Shown one piece after another: positions 11,181 through 22,130 of a stretch of DNA of 64,000 nt. Within the stretch, counting starts at the first letter, position 1. Each line of letters opens with the position of its first letter. The position numbers and the translations under genes were made by a program. This DNA is from Candidula unifasciata (taxonomy: Eukaryota; Mollusca; Gastropoda; Stylommatophora; Geomitridae): positions 1 to 64,000 of the forward strand of contig CAJHNH020000714.1 of the NCBI GenBank assembly GCA_905116865.2, read 5' to 3'. Below the pieces are notes generated by a model. That model searched no databases. It was not told where the DNA came from and was given only the letters and a program-made list of their open reading frames with translations.

Positions 11181-12414
11181 TAGGGCTGTACCGAATAGTG
11201 ATTTTAACTATTCGGCCAAATACAAATAGAGGGGCCAACTATTCGGAAGAATACGAATACGAATAGTGTATAGTGTATAAAATATATCACACAAAAAACA
11301 CACACACAAACACACACATTCATAATGTCAAATGTACGCTGAACTTTTTACTTCACATAAAGAAGCACATAATAGTAATCTTCTTCTTTAGTATTCTGAG
11401 CCCTTGAGGTTTACTGTTGCAGATATCACTCGTCTCAATTCATCTCTCTGGCTGGCCTTATCTTTCTAATTGGTGACACCAGTTGTTTGCAGGTCTGGCT
11501 GGACATTATCTCTCGAACTTCCTTTTTGTCTGCCTCGGGGTCTACGCCCATTCCTCTCTCAGGTGTATACAATTTTTACTTCTCTGTCATCTGACATTCT
11601 TTCTATATGCCCAAACCATTTTAGTCAGTTAGCAGTTAGCTTTCATGATGCCAGTGATCAATGATGATTTAAATAGATTGTGTGTTACGTTGTTGCTTCT
11701 CACTCTCCATTCCTCGCTGTTTGCATCTTTGATGGGTCGAAAGATTTGTCGTAAGACTGTTTTCGAAAATCTGTAATAAGGCCTCATCTTTTTTTTTTCT
11801 TCTTCTTCAAGTTTCAGAACAATATAAAACGACTGGTTTTATCAACGTTTCATATATTTTTATCTTGGTGTTGCGAGACAGACACTTTGATTTTAGCAGA
11901 TGTTGAAGGACATAGTTTACTTTATTTCTAGAGTGTATTCTAGATTGTATTTCTTCTCTCAGCATGTTGGAGCAATTGAGGTTTGCAGCCAAGTACTTAT
12001 GTGTTTCCGTTCGTTTGATTTCATATCATCGACTTGGATGTGGTCGGAGTTTATATTCTTTCCATGTCTAGTTTTTGACAGAATTTACAGAATAGTAAAC
12101 ATTTAAAACATTTTATGTTTTGCATCCTTTAGTCAGTCTGTGGTAACTAATAACTAGGAATGAAAGAATCTTAAGTATTATAACAAGTAACTAAACTTGG
12201 AAATTGTCACTGACAGCTTAGTTAATGCATGAAAGCTGCATTAGCTTTAAACAAAACCAGTCGTTCCATGTTGTCAGCATTAGCTCCGTATATGCAAAAG
12301 CGGGTGTAAGGTAACTACTATTCGTATTCGGCCCGACCGCAACTATTCGGCCGAATACCGAATAGTCAATAGGTCCACTATTCGGCCCCGAAGCGAATAT
12401 TCAGTACAACCCTA
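11181..12414. mobile_element. hAT-like non-autonomous DNA transposon
   Basis: The left end starts tagggctgtaccgaatag; the right end is its inverted counterpart, ending in gtacaaccctа-type sequence (12404-12414, gtacaaccct then a). Both ends are about 90-100 bp and rich in attcggccgaat-like words. They are flanked by ttcataac (11173-11180) and tacataac (12415-12422), an 8-bp target duplication with one mismatch. An 8-bp duplication and TAGGG-type ends are typical of the hAT superfamily. No transposase frame is present. Most of the interior is a minus-strand reverse transcriptase remnant, so the element has either captured or been invaded by a LINE fragment. Mobilisation would need a transposase supplied elsewhere. 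Confidence 0.85.
11450..12090 (-). pseudogene. LINE reverse transcriptase C-terminal region, inside the hAT-like element
   Basis: Reading the minus strand, the surviving pieces are, in order: a segment with NLNCSNMLREEIQSRI; LSRNTKIKIYETLIKPVVLY then CSET; QIFRPIKDANSEEWRVRSNN; and WFGHIERMSDDREVKIVY followed by RPRGRQK and DLQTTGV. These match, in order and spacing, the post-catalytic part of LINE reverse transcriptases, where TKI-x-x-Y-x-TLI-x-P-V-L-Y-x-SET, EEWR and GHI-x-RM are usual. At least two frame changes and several stops break the gene. The catalytic YxDD box, endonuclease and 5' end are absent. It lies wholly between the terminal inverted repeats of the transposon. Confidence 0.88.
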
Positions 12415-12422
12415 TACATAAC
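12415..12422. repeat. Right target-site duplication of the hAT-like element
   Basis: tacataac, paired with ttcataac at 11173-11180. The single mismatch suggests an old insertion. Confidence 0.75.
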
Positions 12423-13746
12423 ATCCATACGCAACATTGTGCCTGGGGCATGGATTATTTCTTACTCTGATGTGGGATTAGAGACCTCATTTTACCCATA
12501 TTTCTATTCAAGTGGATGACATGAAAAAAAAAAAAAATTAGGTAATTATATGTAAATGGCCTATTGTTTGTATTTGGTATATAATGGTACTGGAACCCAT
12601 GACCTTCCTATCCGTAGGTGAGTGTCTAGCTGTTACACCATGGTGACTAGCCGGATCCGTGGAGTTCACCCTCTATACAGCCGGACTTAGGTTTTTGTGG
12701 GTAATTATATCTGTAATATAGGGAATCCATTCCCCTGTAAAACGATATCAAATATGAGCGAAAATGTAAAGATCAAAGATGAGATCAGATGGTCTAAACA
12801 TTAAAGTTTAAAGACACACCAGAGTTCAAAGCAGAACCTTCTAAAAACACGACAGCCTTTATAGAATTATGAAACAAATGTTACATGAAACTACTCCTGG
12901 TTAACTTACTAACCCGTTACGAATGTGTGAACCAGGAATTTCGCTTGTGTGAAAGTTCTTCCTCGGTGCTAGCACTCTAGCACCCACTTAGAGTCTCCAC
13001 TAGTTTTCTATTGTGTTTACAACCTAAACGTAATGTCTGTGTATTAGTTATTCATAAACTTGAGTTCGTCAACGATTCCAAGTTACATTGTGCTGTGTTA
13101 TACCAGAGATGAGGTTGTGTCAGAAAATGTCTGCAATTTTTGACTTGCCCGAAATTGCCGTGTTTGTGTCCCCATCGAGGGAAGATTATTCTATTTGAAT
13201 TAGGGCTCTTAGGCCCACCCAGCCTGAAATATGTCCTGTTAAGTAAAAGCCACCCCACATAGCATCGAGTTCCCGCTGGTCTATGAATTTATGTGCCTAG
13301 TGCTGCATTCTTTCTGGTCATCTTGCCTGATGTCCGGTGGTCGTGGTGCCCTAATTTAAAGGCTGTTGTCAGACGAAAGTCGTGACATGGAGGCCTATGA
13401 TTCTTGACAGCCTTTTATCACTGGATGTTGCAGATTGCAGAATTTAGATGCATGAATGCCTACACTAGGCGGCAAGGCATTCGATGGTGATGCAGTTTAT
13501 TGAGAATTTCCAAGTTGAAGCCATAAATAACTGAAACTAGATATATTTTCTGTCTGAGAAAGTGTCAGGTAACCCTGTTAGGTATAGGGAGTTGAAGTAA
13601 CAATTGAGATAGAGAGGTTAGGGTTACACATGGATGACAGACAGGGAGTTAGCAAACCTATTATTATGCCCGGAGTTACCAATGAATGCATGGTGCATCC
13701 TTTACAACACCACTGTATTCAAAGTTGTTTGATATTTATTGTCCTC
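12423..13746. other. Mostly unassigned sequence
   Basis: Apart from a SINE head near 12590, no gene or repeat is recognised. A poly-A run lies at 12525-12537. Open frames of about 60-70 codons have no recognisable features. Confidence 0.5.
12590..12655 (-). mobile_element. tRNA-derived SINE head
   Basis: On the minus strand: accatggtgtaacagctaga, then about 25 bp later ggtcatgggttcca. These look like A-box and B-box sequences at tRNA-like spacing. No acceptor stem closes, so it is a SINE head and not a tRNA gene. It resembles the head of the R3 copies at 56960-57000 and 60095-60160. Confidence 0.55.
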
Positions 13747-13747
13747 C

Positions 13748-13811
<64 letters not shown>
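13747..13811. repeat. (CT)n microsatellite
   Basis: About 65 bp of nearly pure CT dinucleotide. Confidence 0.98.
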
Positions 13812-13815
<4 letters not shown>

Positions 13816-13889
13816 GCCAGCCTGTCTAAATGCATGTCTACCTTTCTATTTGTGTGTGTCTTTCTGCCTGTATCTCTCTCTCTCTCTGT

Positions 13890-14057
<168 letters not shown>

Positions 14058-14143
14058 CCAATCTCTCTCTCTCTGTCTGTCTCTCTCTCTGTGATTTACC
14101 TGTACCTCTCTCTCCCTGTTCCTCTATATTTGTCTTTCTCTCT

Positions 14144-14665
14144 GTCTCCGTCTCACTTTGTGGCAGTCTCTTGCTTCTCTCTCGCTCTCTATATCTCTCT
14201 GGAGTCGACTTTCTCTCTGTCTCCGTCTCACTTTGTGGGAGTCTCTTGCTTCTCTCTCGCTCTCTATATCTCTCTGGAGTCGACTTTCTCTCTGTCTCCG
14301 TCTCACTTTGTGGGAGTCTCTTGCTTCTCTCTCGCTCTCTATATCTCTCTGGAGTCAACTTTCTCTATGTCTCCGTCTCACTTTGTGGGAGTCTCTTGCT
14401 TCTCTCTCGCTCTCTATATCTATTTGGAGTCGACTTTCTCTCTGTCTCCGTCTCACTTTGTGGGAGTCTCTTGCTTCTCTCTCGCTCTCTATATCTCTCT
14501 GGAGTCGACTTTCTCTCTGTCTCCGTCTCACTTTGTGGGAGTCTCTTGCTTCTCTCTCGCTCTCTATATCTCTCTGGAGTCGACTTTCTCTCTGTCTCCG
14601 TCTCACTTTGTGGGAGTCTCTTGCTTCTCTCTCGCTCTCTATATCTCTCTGGAGTCGACTTTGTC
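14144..14665. repeat. 75-bp tandem repeat, 7 copies
   Basis: Units begin gtctccgtctcactttgtgg and end ctctggagtcgactttctct; first two starts are 14144 and 14219. Copies are nearly identical (single changes such as ggcag, gtcaact, tatttgg). 75 is a multiple of 3, so 25-residue repeats appear in every frame on both strands; none has a credible start or flanking coding sequence. Confidence 0.97.
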
Positions 14666-15179
14666 TCCTTCAATGTGCGTCTCTGAGTCTCACAGTTCTA
14701 TTTTAATTATAACACACATTTTCAAAGTCAGGCCAGCTCTAAGTACCTACATTAGCCCTCTCAGTCCGCTTCCCGCCATGTGAACACCCAGACGTCGAAA
14801 CATTACTGACTCGGGTGTCCACTATGCCAGTGATCTCTAGAATATTGGATGTCTAATATAACGTCTTTCCCCTAGATACGTTTGGTCTGTATCGGACAGA
14901 AGTGTTCAGTGCAGATAGGGTGTACTTCTTCATTTCCTGCTCTTTAAGTTTTTTCATACAGGTAGACCTTAAGCCAACTTGTCTCAACTTTTTTAGAGTG
15001 ACTGGCAGTCTTACTTTTGCTACTTATGCTGTTTATGGAAGGAGGAAGCCAAGCTTAAACCAAACCCTTACGCTAGTTGCCACTTAGGACATACCTAGCA
15101 GGATGAGCTGTTCTCCGCTGTCTCTAAACGTACAGTCAAACATGGGTCAGTATTTATTATCTACACTGTAGGTATATCA
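14666..15179. other. Unassigned spacer
   Basis: No recognised gene. One 61-codon frame (14902-15087) has no recognisable motif. Confidence 0.5.
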
Positions 15180-15472
15180 TTAGCCGCATCCCCCGTGTGG
15201 GTTCCGGGGCCCTACTATGGGAAAAACAAGAATAGACCCACTGCCTACCCAAAAGCATGTCGTAAGAGTCGACTAATTAGGAGCTTCCTTTGAAGTCGGA
15301 GTGCATCTACCTGAAAGGCAAGGAACCAACAGTATGCATACAGATATGTCAAACGGATGCACACGCAACCCTCAGGTTCTAGAACAGGACTGCAGTCCAA
15401 AAGTGGACGAATAACCAGAACTTTCCGCCCGAGTTTACAGCCGGTGAACGCGAAGAAGAAGAAGATTAGCCG
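15180..15472 (+). mobile_element. R2 SINE-like element, near-complete copy
   Basis: From ccccgtgtgggttccggggc to gtgaacgcgaagaagaagaa. The same order of blocks recurs at 44580-44872: the gggccctactat motif, aagcatgtcgtaagagtcga, gaggagcttcc-type sequence, gaagtcggagtgcatct, ggcaaggaaccaacagt, tcaaacggatgcacacgcaa, aagtggacgaataaccagaa and gagtttacagcc. About 290 bp, no coding capacity, and a GAA-rich 3' end fit a SINE. Flanking duplications were not identified. Confidence 0.88.
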
Positions 15473-15654
15473 TATCTCTTTCCTATGAGAGGCGAACTTC
15501 CCAGTAGTCGGTCTTTTCTCTGCTTTTTATGAGAATACACACCGTGTCAAGCTCCTGGCTCTGTTGTTATCAGCCGAAACCATTATCCGTTTTGAAGACC
15601 AGTGGCAGCGTTTGTCAGTTTGTGTTGTTGTTATTGTTATTGTTGTTGTAAGTG

Positions 15655-16240
15655 GCTAAAGCATTTATCAGTTTTTGTAACCAGCTGAACCATTTATCAA
15701 TGTTTGAAACTAGCTGAACCTTTTATTAGTCCTTGTAACAAGCCGAGCCATTTATCAGCATTCCTCTTTGTAACCACCTTAACAATTTATTAGCGTAACC
15801 AGCTAAACCATTTATGAGTGTTTGTAACCAGCCAAACCCTTTATCAGTGTATGTAGCCACCTGGACCATTTATTAGTGTTTGTAACCAGCTGAACAATTT
15901 ATCAGCGTAACCAGATGAACGATTAATTAGTGTTTATAATCACCTGAAATATTTATCAGTGTTTGTAACCAGCTGAGCCAATTATCAGCGTTTGCAACTA
16001 GTTGAAACATTTATCAGTGTTTGTAACCAGCTAAGCCAATTATCAGTCATTGTAAACAGCTGAGCCATTTATCAGCATAACAAAATTAACCATTTATCAG
16101 TATTTATTACCACCTGAATCATTTATCAGCGTTTGTAACGATCTGAACTATTTATGAGCGTTTGTAACCAATTGAACCATTTATCAGTGTTTGTAATCAG
16201 CTAAACAATTTATCAGCGTAGCCATTTGAACCATTCATCA
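15655..16240. repeat. Degenerate 29-bp tandem repeat
   Basis: Units resemble accagctgaaccatttatca followed by gtgtttgta. The core overlaps the 25-bp unit of the array at 16632, so the two look like parts of one repeat field now separated by LINE fragments. Confidence 0.9.
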
Positions 16241-16255
16241 CCGTTACCAATAGAA

Positions 16256-16560
16256 CATGGCTTCACCATGTTTTACTCCCATGTCAAGCAATCGTGTTAG
16301 TGTCAAGGATTCCTCATTATCCACTAGCCCTGTCCGTACAGCGTTGACGATATCTGCTCTGTCCATGCTTTGTTCCCGCAATCTTTAGTGTAGTGCTTGC
16401 CAATTGGTCTGCTCCCATCATTTCCCTTTACGCCCGCATAACCCGGTGTGCAGATCCAGGTTACAAAGGTTAAGTGCGATTTTCGAATGCTTTCTACCTA
16501 TTCAGAGCGCATACCGCCTGTTGTTATCTTCTGAAGCATATTTATGGAGTCTGATACAAT
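16256..16560 (-). pseudogene. LINE RNase H domain fragment
   Basis: The minus strand encodes VSDSINMLQKI, then after one in-frame stop HLTFVTWICTPGYAGVKGND, and after a frame change ADIVNAVRTGL and SLTLTRLLDMGVKHG. The DS-x-x-x-L-x-x-I strand, the PG(H)AGVKGN(E) motif (here PGYAGVKGND) and the following ADIVNA segment are characteristic of RNase H domains carried by some non-LTR retrotransposon ORF2 proteins. The usual His and Glu of the motif are changed to Tyr and Asp, consistent with decay. It interrupts a tandem repeat field. Confidence 0.85.
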
Positions 16561-16626
16561 AACTGCTGGTATTGACTAGGTAGAGAATAGACTACTGGAA
16601 GATCTGGATTTAGCAGATTATATTAT
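16561..16626 (+). pseudogene. LINE reverse transcriptase catalytic-box fragment
   Basis: The plus strand reads GID, a stop where Trp is usual, then ENRLLEDLDLADYIIL. This resembles the GI-x-W ... LEDLDFADDIALL region around the catalytic aspartates of LINE reverse transcriptases; the second Asp is Tyr here. A similar block, ctggtattgactgggtaaag, occurs at 18511. It abuts the RNase H fragment in opposite orientation. Confidence 0.6.
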
Positions 16627-16631
16627 TCTGA

Positions 16632-17025
16632 ACCGTTTAATAGCGTAACCAGCTGAACCGTTTATCAACGTAACCAGCTGAACCGTTTATCAGCGTAACC
16701 AGCTGAACCGTTTATTAGCGTAACCAGCTGAACCGTATATCAGCGTAACCAGCCGAACCGTTTATCAGCGTAACCAGCTGAACCGTTTTTCAGCGTAACC
16801 AGCTGAACCGTTTATCAGCGTAACAAGCTGAACCGTTTTCAGCGTGACCAGCTGAACCGTTTTTCAGCGTAACCAGCTGAACCGTTTATTAGCGTAACCA
16901 GCGGAACCGTTAATCAGCGTAACCAGCTGAACCGGTTATCAGCGTAACCAGCGGAACCGTTAATCAGCGTAACCAGCTGAACCGGTTATCAGCGTAACCA
17001 GCGGAACCGTTTTTCAGCGTAACAA
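16632..17025. repeat. 25-bp tandem repeat, about 16 copies
   Basis: Units of aaccgtttatcagcgtaacc followed by agctg, with scattered changes (gcggaaccgttaatc, ccggttatc). Confidence 0.96.
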
Positions 17026-17039
17026 TCTAGAGAACAAAC

Positions 17040-17866
17040 CAATCAAAGTAACGGACCATTTCACCTTTTTGAGTAAACAACTTGGACTCTCAGGCAGAGA
17101 CAGTAAAGGAAATTATGATACGCAATGGCACATCAACAGTTTTTAAAAACCTTAGTAAAATATGGAGCTCCAAGTTATGTAGCTTCAAGACCAAACTGAC
17201 ATCTTCAGTTCTAACGTTATTTCAGTTCTACCATATGCCAGCCACAGTTGGAGAAGCACCAAAGATGTGGAACGAAAGTTAAATGCACCAGGAACAAAAA
17301 TGTTTGAGAAATATTATGAAGATAAAAATGGGTTAAATTCACAGAGACTGAGGAGATCAGACTAATGTCTGGACAAACAACTGTATCGACTGATGTAAGA
17401 CAACGAAGGTCGAGATTTACTAGGCATACGACAAACAACTGTATCGACTGATGTAAGACAACGAAGGTCAAGATTTACTAGGCATACGACAAACAACTGT
17501 ATCGACTGAAGTAAGACAACGAAGGTCGAGATGTACTAGGCATACGACAAACAACTGTATCGACTGAAGTAAGACAACGAAGGTCAAGATTTACTAGGCC
17601 TACGACAAACAACTGTATCGACTGAAGTAAGACAACGAAGGTCAAGATTTACTAGGCATACGACAAACAACTGTATCGACTGAAGTAAGACAACGAAGGT
17701 CGAGATTTACCAGGCATACGCTGAGACAAAATAAGCAAATAATTACAAAACGGACAATGAAATAGGAAACAAACAGACTGAGAAAAAGCGGACGATCAAG
17801 GGAAACATTAGGAAAATCAATATTACGAGAGGCGAAAAACGCTGGGCTGAACTCTATGCCAGAAAG
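17040..17866 (+). pseudogene. LINE RT C-terminal region carrying an internal 58-bp expansion
   Basis: Plus-strand pieces in order: KVTDHFTFLSKQLG (17050), KNLSKIWSSKLCSFKTKLTS (about 17145), ERKLNAP, the segment TTVSTDVRQRRSRFTRH, and LRKSGRSRETLGKSILREAK then NAGLNS (17780-17850). This is the order of LINE RT C-terminal blocks (YLGS region, IWxSKxxSxxTK, ERKLNAF, QRRWRxxGH, GRPRETW). Frame changes and stops are frequent, so it is not functional. The TTVSTDVRQRR block has been amplified six times in tandem, giving the array at 17371-17718. After the array the coding homology resumes where it should. Confidence 0.82.
17371..17718. repeat. 58-bp tandem repeat, 6 copies, derived from LINE coding sequence
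   Basis: Units start at 17381, 17439, 17497, 17555, 17613 and 17671 as judged by ctgtatcgac. The unit encodes the TTVSTDVRQRR block of the surrounding RT remnant in one frame. 58 is not a multiple of 3, so the frame is lost at each copy. Confidence 0.95.
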
Positions 17867-17984
17867 TTGCATGCAATAGAGCGGATTGAAGGTATTGAAT
17901 ATGAGCCCTATGTGACGTCTAACGGTGCACAGAGGAGGATGATGCTTTATAGACTAATTGATACTAGGCAGATGATCTGGTTAC

Positions 17985-18140
17985 CTTCACACTGGCCACT
18001 TTTATTTCCTAGGACTTTACATGGTACCCATTTTAGGCTGCGTGGACCCGGGAGACAATGTCATTTTTGAAAACAGAAAAAGCCGAATCGATGCTGGTTT
18101 GAACCAACGTCATTTCGACCCAGAGGCCAGCGTCCAGCTA
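17985..18140 (-). mobile_element. R3 tRNA-derived SINE, partial copy
   Basis: Contains catggtacccattttaggct, ggacccgggagacaatgtca and, on the minus strand, ttggttcaaaccagc, a good pol III B box. The order of blocks matches 19588, 32578 and 56800. Confidence 0.7.
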
Positions 18141-18348
18141 CAAAAACATGCGACTCTCATTAATCCTAATATCATGATAACAATATATATATGTGGTAGT
18201 CATATCTACTAGCTGGGACTTCAACAACAGAGTTTAACCTACAAAACCTGATTTTACCTATGTTTGTTCTCTTTGAAGTTTGTTCTATAGGGAGATATGA
18301 TTGTCACTGTGAATCCTGGATAAATATTAAACAATATGCATTATTCGA

Positions 18349-18700
18349 AATTCATACGATGGCTCAGAATGGACAGTGTGCACCGATAATGGTCTAAGTG
18401 ACATGTTTTTTTTTCCGCGGAAACGGGGTGAAACAAGGCTGCATTCCAGTCTCCTTGTTGTTTGGAGTAGCCATTGATTAGGTAATAAAAATGTTGCAAA
18501 GGCAACACTGGTATTGACTGGGTAAAGAATATACTTTGATATTGTTCTGTTAAAGTGAAAATAATAAAGACATGCAAAAGAAAACCGACGATTTGTTGTC
18601 TAGAGCATAAAAAAAAAGGACTATAAATAAGTTACGAGAAAACAAATATAGTAAAGATACCAACAGCAGATCATGAAGTTGACATGCTAGAGAACGAACC
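18349..18700 (+). pseudogene. LINE reverse transcriptase palm-domain fragment
   Basis: Plus strand: YDGSEWTVCTDNGLSD at 18355, a frame change across a poly-T run, then NGVKQGCIPVSLLFGVAID followed by a stop where Trp is usual (about 18422-18480). Further on come MQKKTDDLLSRA and ISYEKTNIVKI. GV-x-QGC-x-x-S-x-LF is RT motif 4 (normally GVRQGCILSPLLF), and K(T)-after-GL-x-I is the segment following the catalytic aspartates. Several stops and frame changes show it is dead. It shares ctggtattgact with the 16561 fragment, so both are probably from one family. Confidence 0.83.
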
Positions 18701-19440
18701 CCCTAGGTTTGGCCCCTGGTACTCAGCAAGGGGTAGGCAGGATCATCATAGTGTTCTCCACATGGAGGTGACAGCCATTAAATCTAGCCACTCCAGCGAC
18801 AGAGTCGGCAAGTCTCTTAAGAATCGCTTTTTTTACACTTTGGGCACTTTAACACCCCCCGGACTAAATTGCCAACACAGATTCTTCTAAACTCCTAGGG
18901 AATTGAACTGCCCTCACAGTTTTATCTCCAACGCCCCAGTTATAGCTACTGATATTCCACAGGGGGTATTTGTTCCCCTAGCCCACGCGTGTCGGCAGTC
19001 TGCTGAGAAATCATTGACCCGTTTGCTTCGAGATACCAGCTAAGTGATATTGTGTATTTGTGTGGTATTGTTTGATTTGTTTGTGCTGAGGAAGGCTCCA
19101 TAGCCGCAAAGTTCACGTTTTGTTTGTATTTGTTATATTTAGAAGCTTGCTAATATACTTTTCGTTCGGTTTTATATCTTTTCTTCAAATTCCATAGACG
19201 GCCAAAAAGAGCAACTCGGATGATTTGAAAGAGGCGACGGCTCGAAACAGTTTATGGCAAACATTAGAAAGAGGCTGTCATCTTCTTTGGTCGTTTAAAA
19301 AGTAGGAAACTGTAAAAAAAAAATTTTAATGCAGTAAAGACGGAGAGGAAGGAAAATACCCTCACTTACACTACCGGTCCTTTTATTCCGTAGGGCTAAC
19401 TTTAGGTCATTTACAAGAGTCACTGATAGGTCAAATATTG
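18701..19440. other. Unassigned sequence
   Basis: No gene recognised. A poly-A run lies near 19314, and gctgaggaaggctccatagc at 19084 resembles a segment at 9032. Confidence 0.45.
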
Positions 19441-20245
19441 AAGTCATATTCACAGTCAAGGACATACACACGAGGCACACACGGAACATACACTCAAGTT
19501 ACATGTCAAGTAAAGGACTCTTTTTCCACGCCTTTAGCTGTATGGGGCATATAGGGCTAGACCTATATTTTTATAGACCAAACGGCACAAGATGGGTGAT
19601 GTGGTGAACATCACGCCGGCCGCCTTTACTTTCCGGACTGCACCCGGTACCCACTCAAGGCTGATTCGACCTGGGAGCCAAGGTCATTTAAAAAAAAGTC
19701 TAGCTCCGCCAGGGAGCGAACACAAGACCTTCCGAGTCACAGAGAAGGACATAAACTTGAGGGACAAACGAATCGAGGGACAAACGAAACAAATACTCAA
19801 GTTACACGCAAAAACATATACCAGAGTCAAAAACAAGGACATATACCCAAGGACAAACGTAACATATACTCAAGTTACACGCAAAACCTTTACAAGAGTA
19901 AAAAACAAGGACATATACCCAAAGGATGAACAGAACATATACTAAAGTTACACGTAAGTCATATAACCGAGTAACAGGGAAGAACATACACCCGACCGAC
20001 AGACACAACATACACTAAAATCACCTACAAAACATCTACACGAGTCACAAGCAAGGACATAAACCCAAGGAAAAAGGGTTAAAAATACACCCAAATAGCA
20101 CGCAAGACATATACCCGCGTCACAAGCAAGGACAGACATACACCCTAGCGCAGACAGGACATACACCCTAGTCGCTGACAGGACATACACCCTAGTCGCA
20201 GACAGGACATACACCCTAGTCGCAGACAGGACATACACACGAGTC
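19441..20245. repeat. Degenerate tandem repeat with a regular 24-bp end
   Basis: Recurring words ggacatatacccaag, acatatactcaagttacacg and cgagtcacaagcaaggacat form long decayed units. At 20150-20240 a regular 24-bp unit appears (gacaggacatacaccctagt then cgca, three copies). The field is split by an R3 SINE at 19588-19740. Confidence 0.8.
19588..19740 (-). mobile_element. R3 SINE inserted in a tandem repeat field
   Basis: Plus-strand blocks: atcacgccggccgcctttac, gcacccggtacccactcaag, cgacctgggagccaaggtca. On the minus strand the pol III-like B box is tgttcgctcc. Minisatellite words are found on both sides, so the SINE is nested. Confidence 0.82.
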
Positions 20246-20879
20246 ACGTGGTTGGTACAAGTTCAGGGCTGGTAGAAGAAAGCTGAGAACAAACTTCTAT
20301 CTCTGCTCACCCCCACGTGCCGCCGATCGATTGAAGGGGAGGCTCCAAGCGACGATCCAGTAGCTTCCTGGACCAGCTGAGGAGTACTCCACAACCAGTG
20401 TTGGAGGTGTCAGCCAGGTGGTCAGTCACGGAGGTACTTTCTCTGCACTTTCTCAAGTTGATTCTCGTTTATTGCCAAGGAATCACCTGTGTCCGCCACC
20501 AAGTGCCAGGTAGGGTTTTTGTGATTTTGTTTCGTTTAGCTGATTTTCTTTGGGCTGTCTGTAACATGCATCATTATCATTGTCGTGATATTTATCAACA
20601 AAAAACAACAGCAAGTTCTTTATTGAATGGCTTTCCAATTGCATTTATTTTATTAGCGTATTGGGGACTTTTCATGGTGGAAATAATCTTGTCTCATTGT
20701 GTTTCTTCACATCAGTTTCCATACTTGACTGCCTGTGTCACAACATTTTGTTCTCTTCTCATCAGGTGACTAAGTACCATAACCACTCCTTTCTATTGTT
20801 TTGGATGTATTCTCGTCATAGCACTTATCTGATATTTGCAATATGTTCTCTTAATACATTAGTCCTTTTGTCATACTTG
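20246..20879. other. Unassigned sequence
   Basis: A plus-strand frame of 123 codons (20398-20769) is hydrophobic in its second half. It has no recognisable domain and I see no exon structure, so I do not call a gene. Confidence 0.4.
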
Positions 20880-22130
20880 TGAAATGTTGTCTTTATATCT
20901 TAGTCTCTTTGTGATGTTTGGTGGTACGTTGGTTTTATCCCTTAATATCTTTGTGATGTTTAGTGATATGTTGTCTTGATAAAGTAGTCGTTTCGTTGAT
21001 TTCTCATATGTTATCTTTATGCACTAGTTTATTTTTGATGTTTAGTGATTTGTCGTCTTTATACAGTAATCGCTTTGTGATGTTTTCTCATATGTTGTCT
21101 TTATATATTAGTCTCTTTGTGATGTTTGGTAATGTATTGTTTTTTTTTTTTTTACATTGGCCTCTTTGTGCTGTTCGTGATATGTTGTCTTTATACATTA
21201 GTCTCTCTCCGACGTTTGTGCCATGTAGTCTGTAAATCTTTTTCTCTTTCTGGTGTTTGTGATAAATAAGATTCATTTCTTAGTCTCTTTCTGATGTTTG
21301 TGATAAATTAGATTCATTTGTTAGTCTCTTTCTGATGTTTGTGCCATGTAGTCTGTTAATCTTTTTCTCTTTCTGGTGTTTGTGATATATTAGATTCATT
21401 TCTTAGTCTCTTTCTGATGTTTGTGCCATGTAGTCTGTAAATCTTTTTCTCTTTCTGGTGTTTGTGATATATTAGATTCATTTCTTAGTCTCTTTCTGAT
21501 GTTTGTGCCATGTAGTCTGTAAATCTTTTTCTCTTTCTGGTGTTTGTGATATATTAGATTCATTTCTTAGTCTCTCTCCGACGTTTGTGCCATGTAGTCT
21601 GTAAATCTTTTTCTCTTTCTGGTGTTTGTGATAAATAAGATTCATTTCTTAGTCTCTTTCTGATGTTTGTGATAAATTAGATTCATTTCTTAGTCTCTTT
21701 CTGATGTTTGTGCCATGTAGTCTGTTAATCTTTTTCTCTTTCTGGTGTTTGTGATATATTAGATTCATTTCTTAGTCTCTTTCTGATGTTTGTGCCATGT
21801 AGTCTGTAAATCTTTTTCTCTTTCTGGTGTTTGTGATATATTAGATTCATTTCTTAGTCTCTTTCTGATGTTTGTGCCATGTAGTCTGTAAATCTTTTTC
21901 TCTTTCTGGTGTTTGTGATATATTAGATTTATTTCTTAGTCTCTTTCTGATGTTTGTGATATATTAGATTTATTTCTTAGTCTCTTTCTGATGTTTGTGA
22001 TAAATTAGATTCATTTCTTAGTCTCTTTCTGATGTTTGTGCCATGTAGTCTGTAAATCTTTTTCTCTTTCTGATGTTTGTGATATATTAGATTCATTTCT
22101 TAGTCTCTTTCTGATGTTTGTGATAAATTA
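20880..22130. repeat. 82-bp tandem repeat, with diverged copies upstream
   Basis: Regular part from about 21215: gccatgtagtctgtaaatct, ttttctctttctggtgtttg, tgatatattagattcatttc, ttagtctctttctgatgttt, gt. Each unit looks like two diverged 41-bp halves, and some units carry only one half. Upstream (20880-21214) the same words are strongly diverged. Confidence 0.93.
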
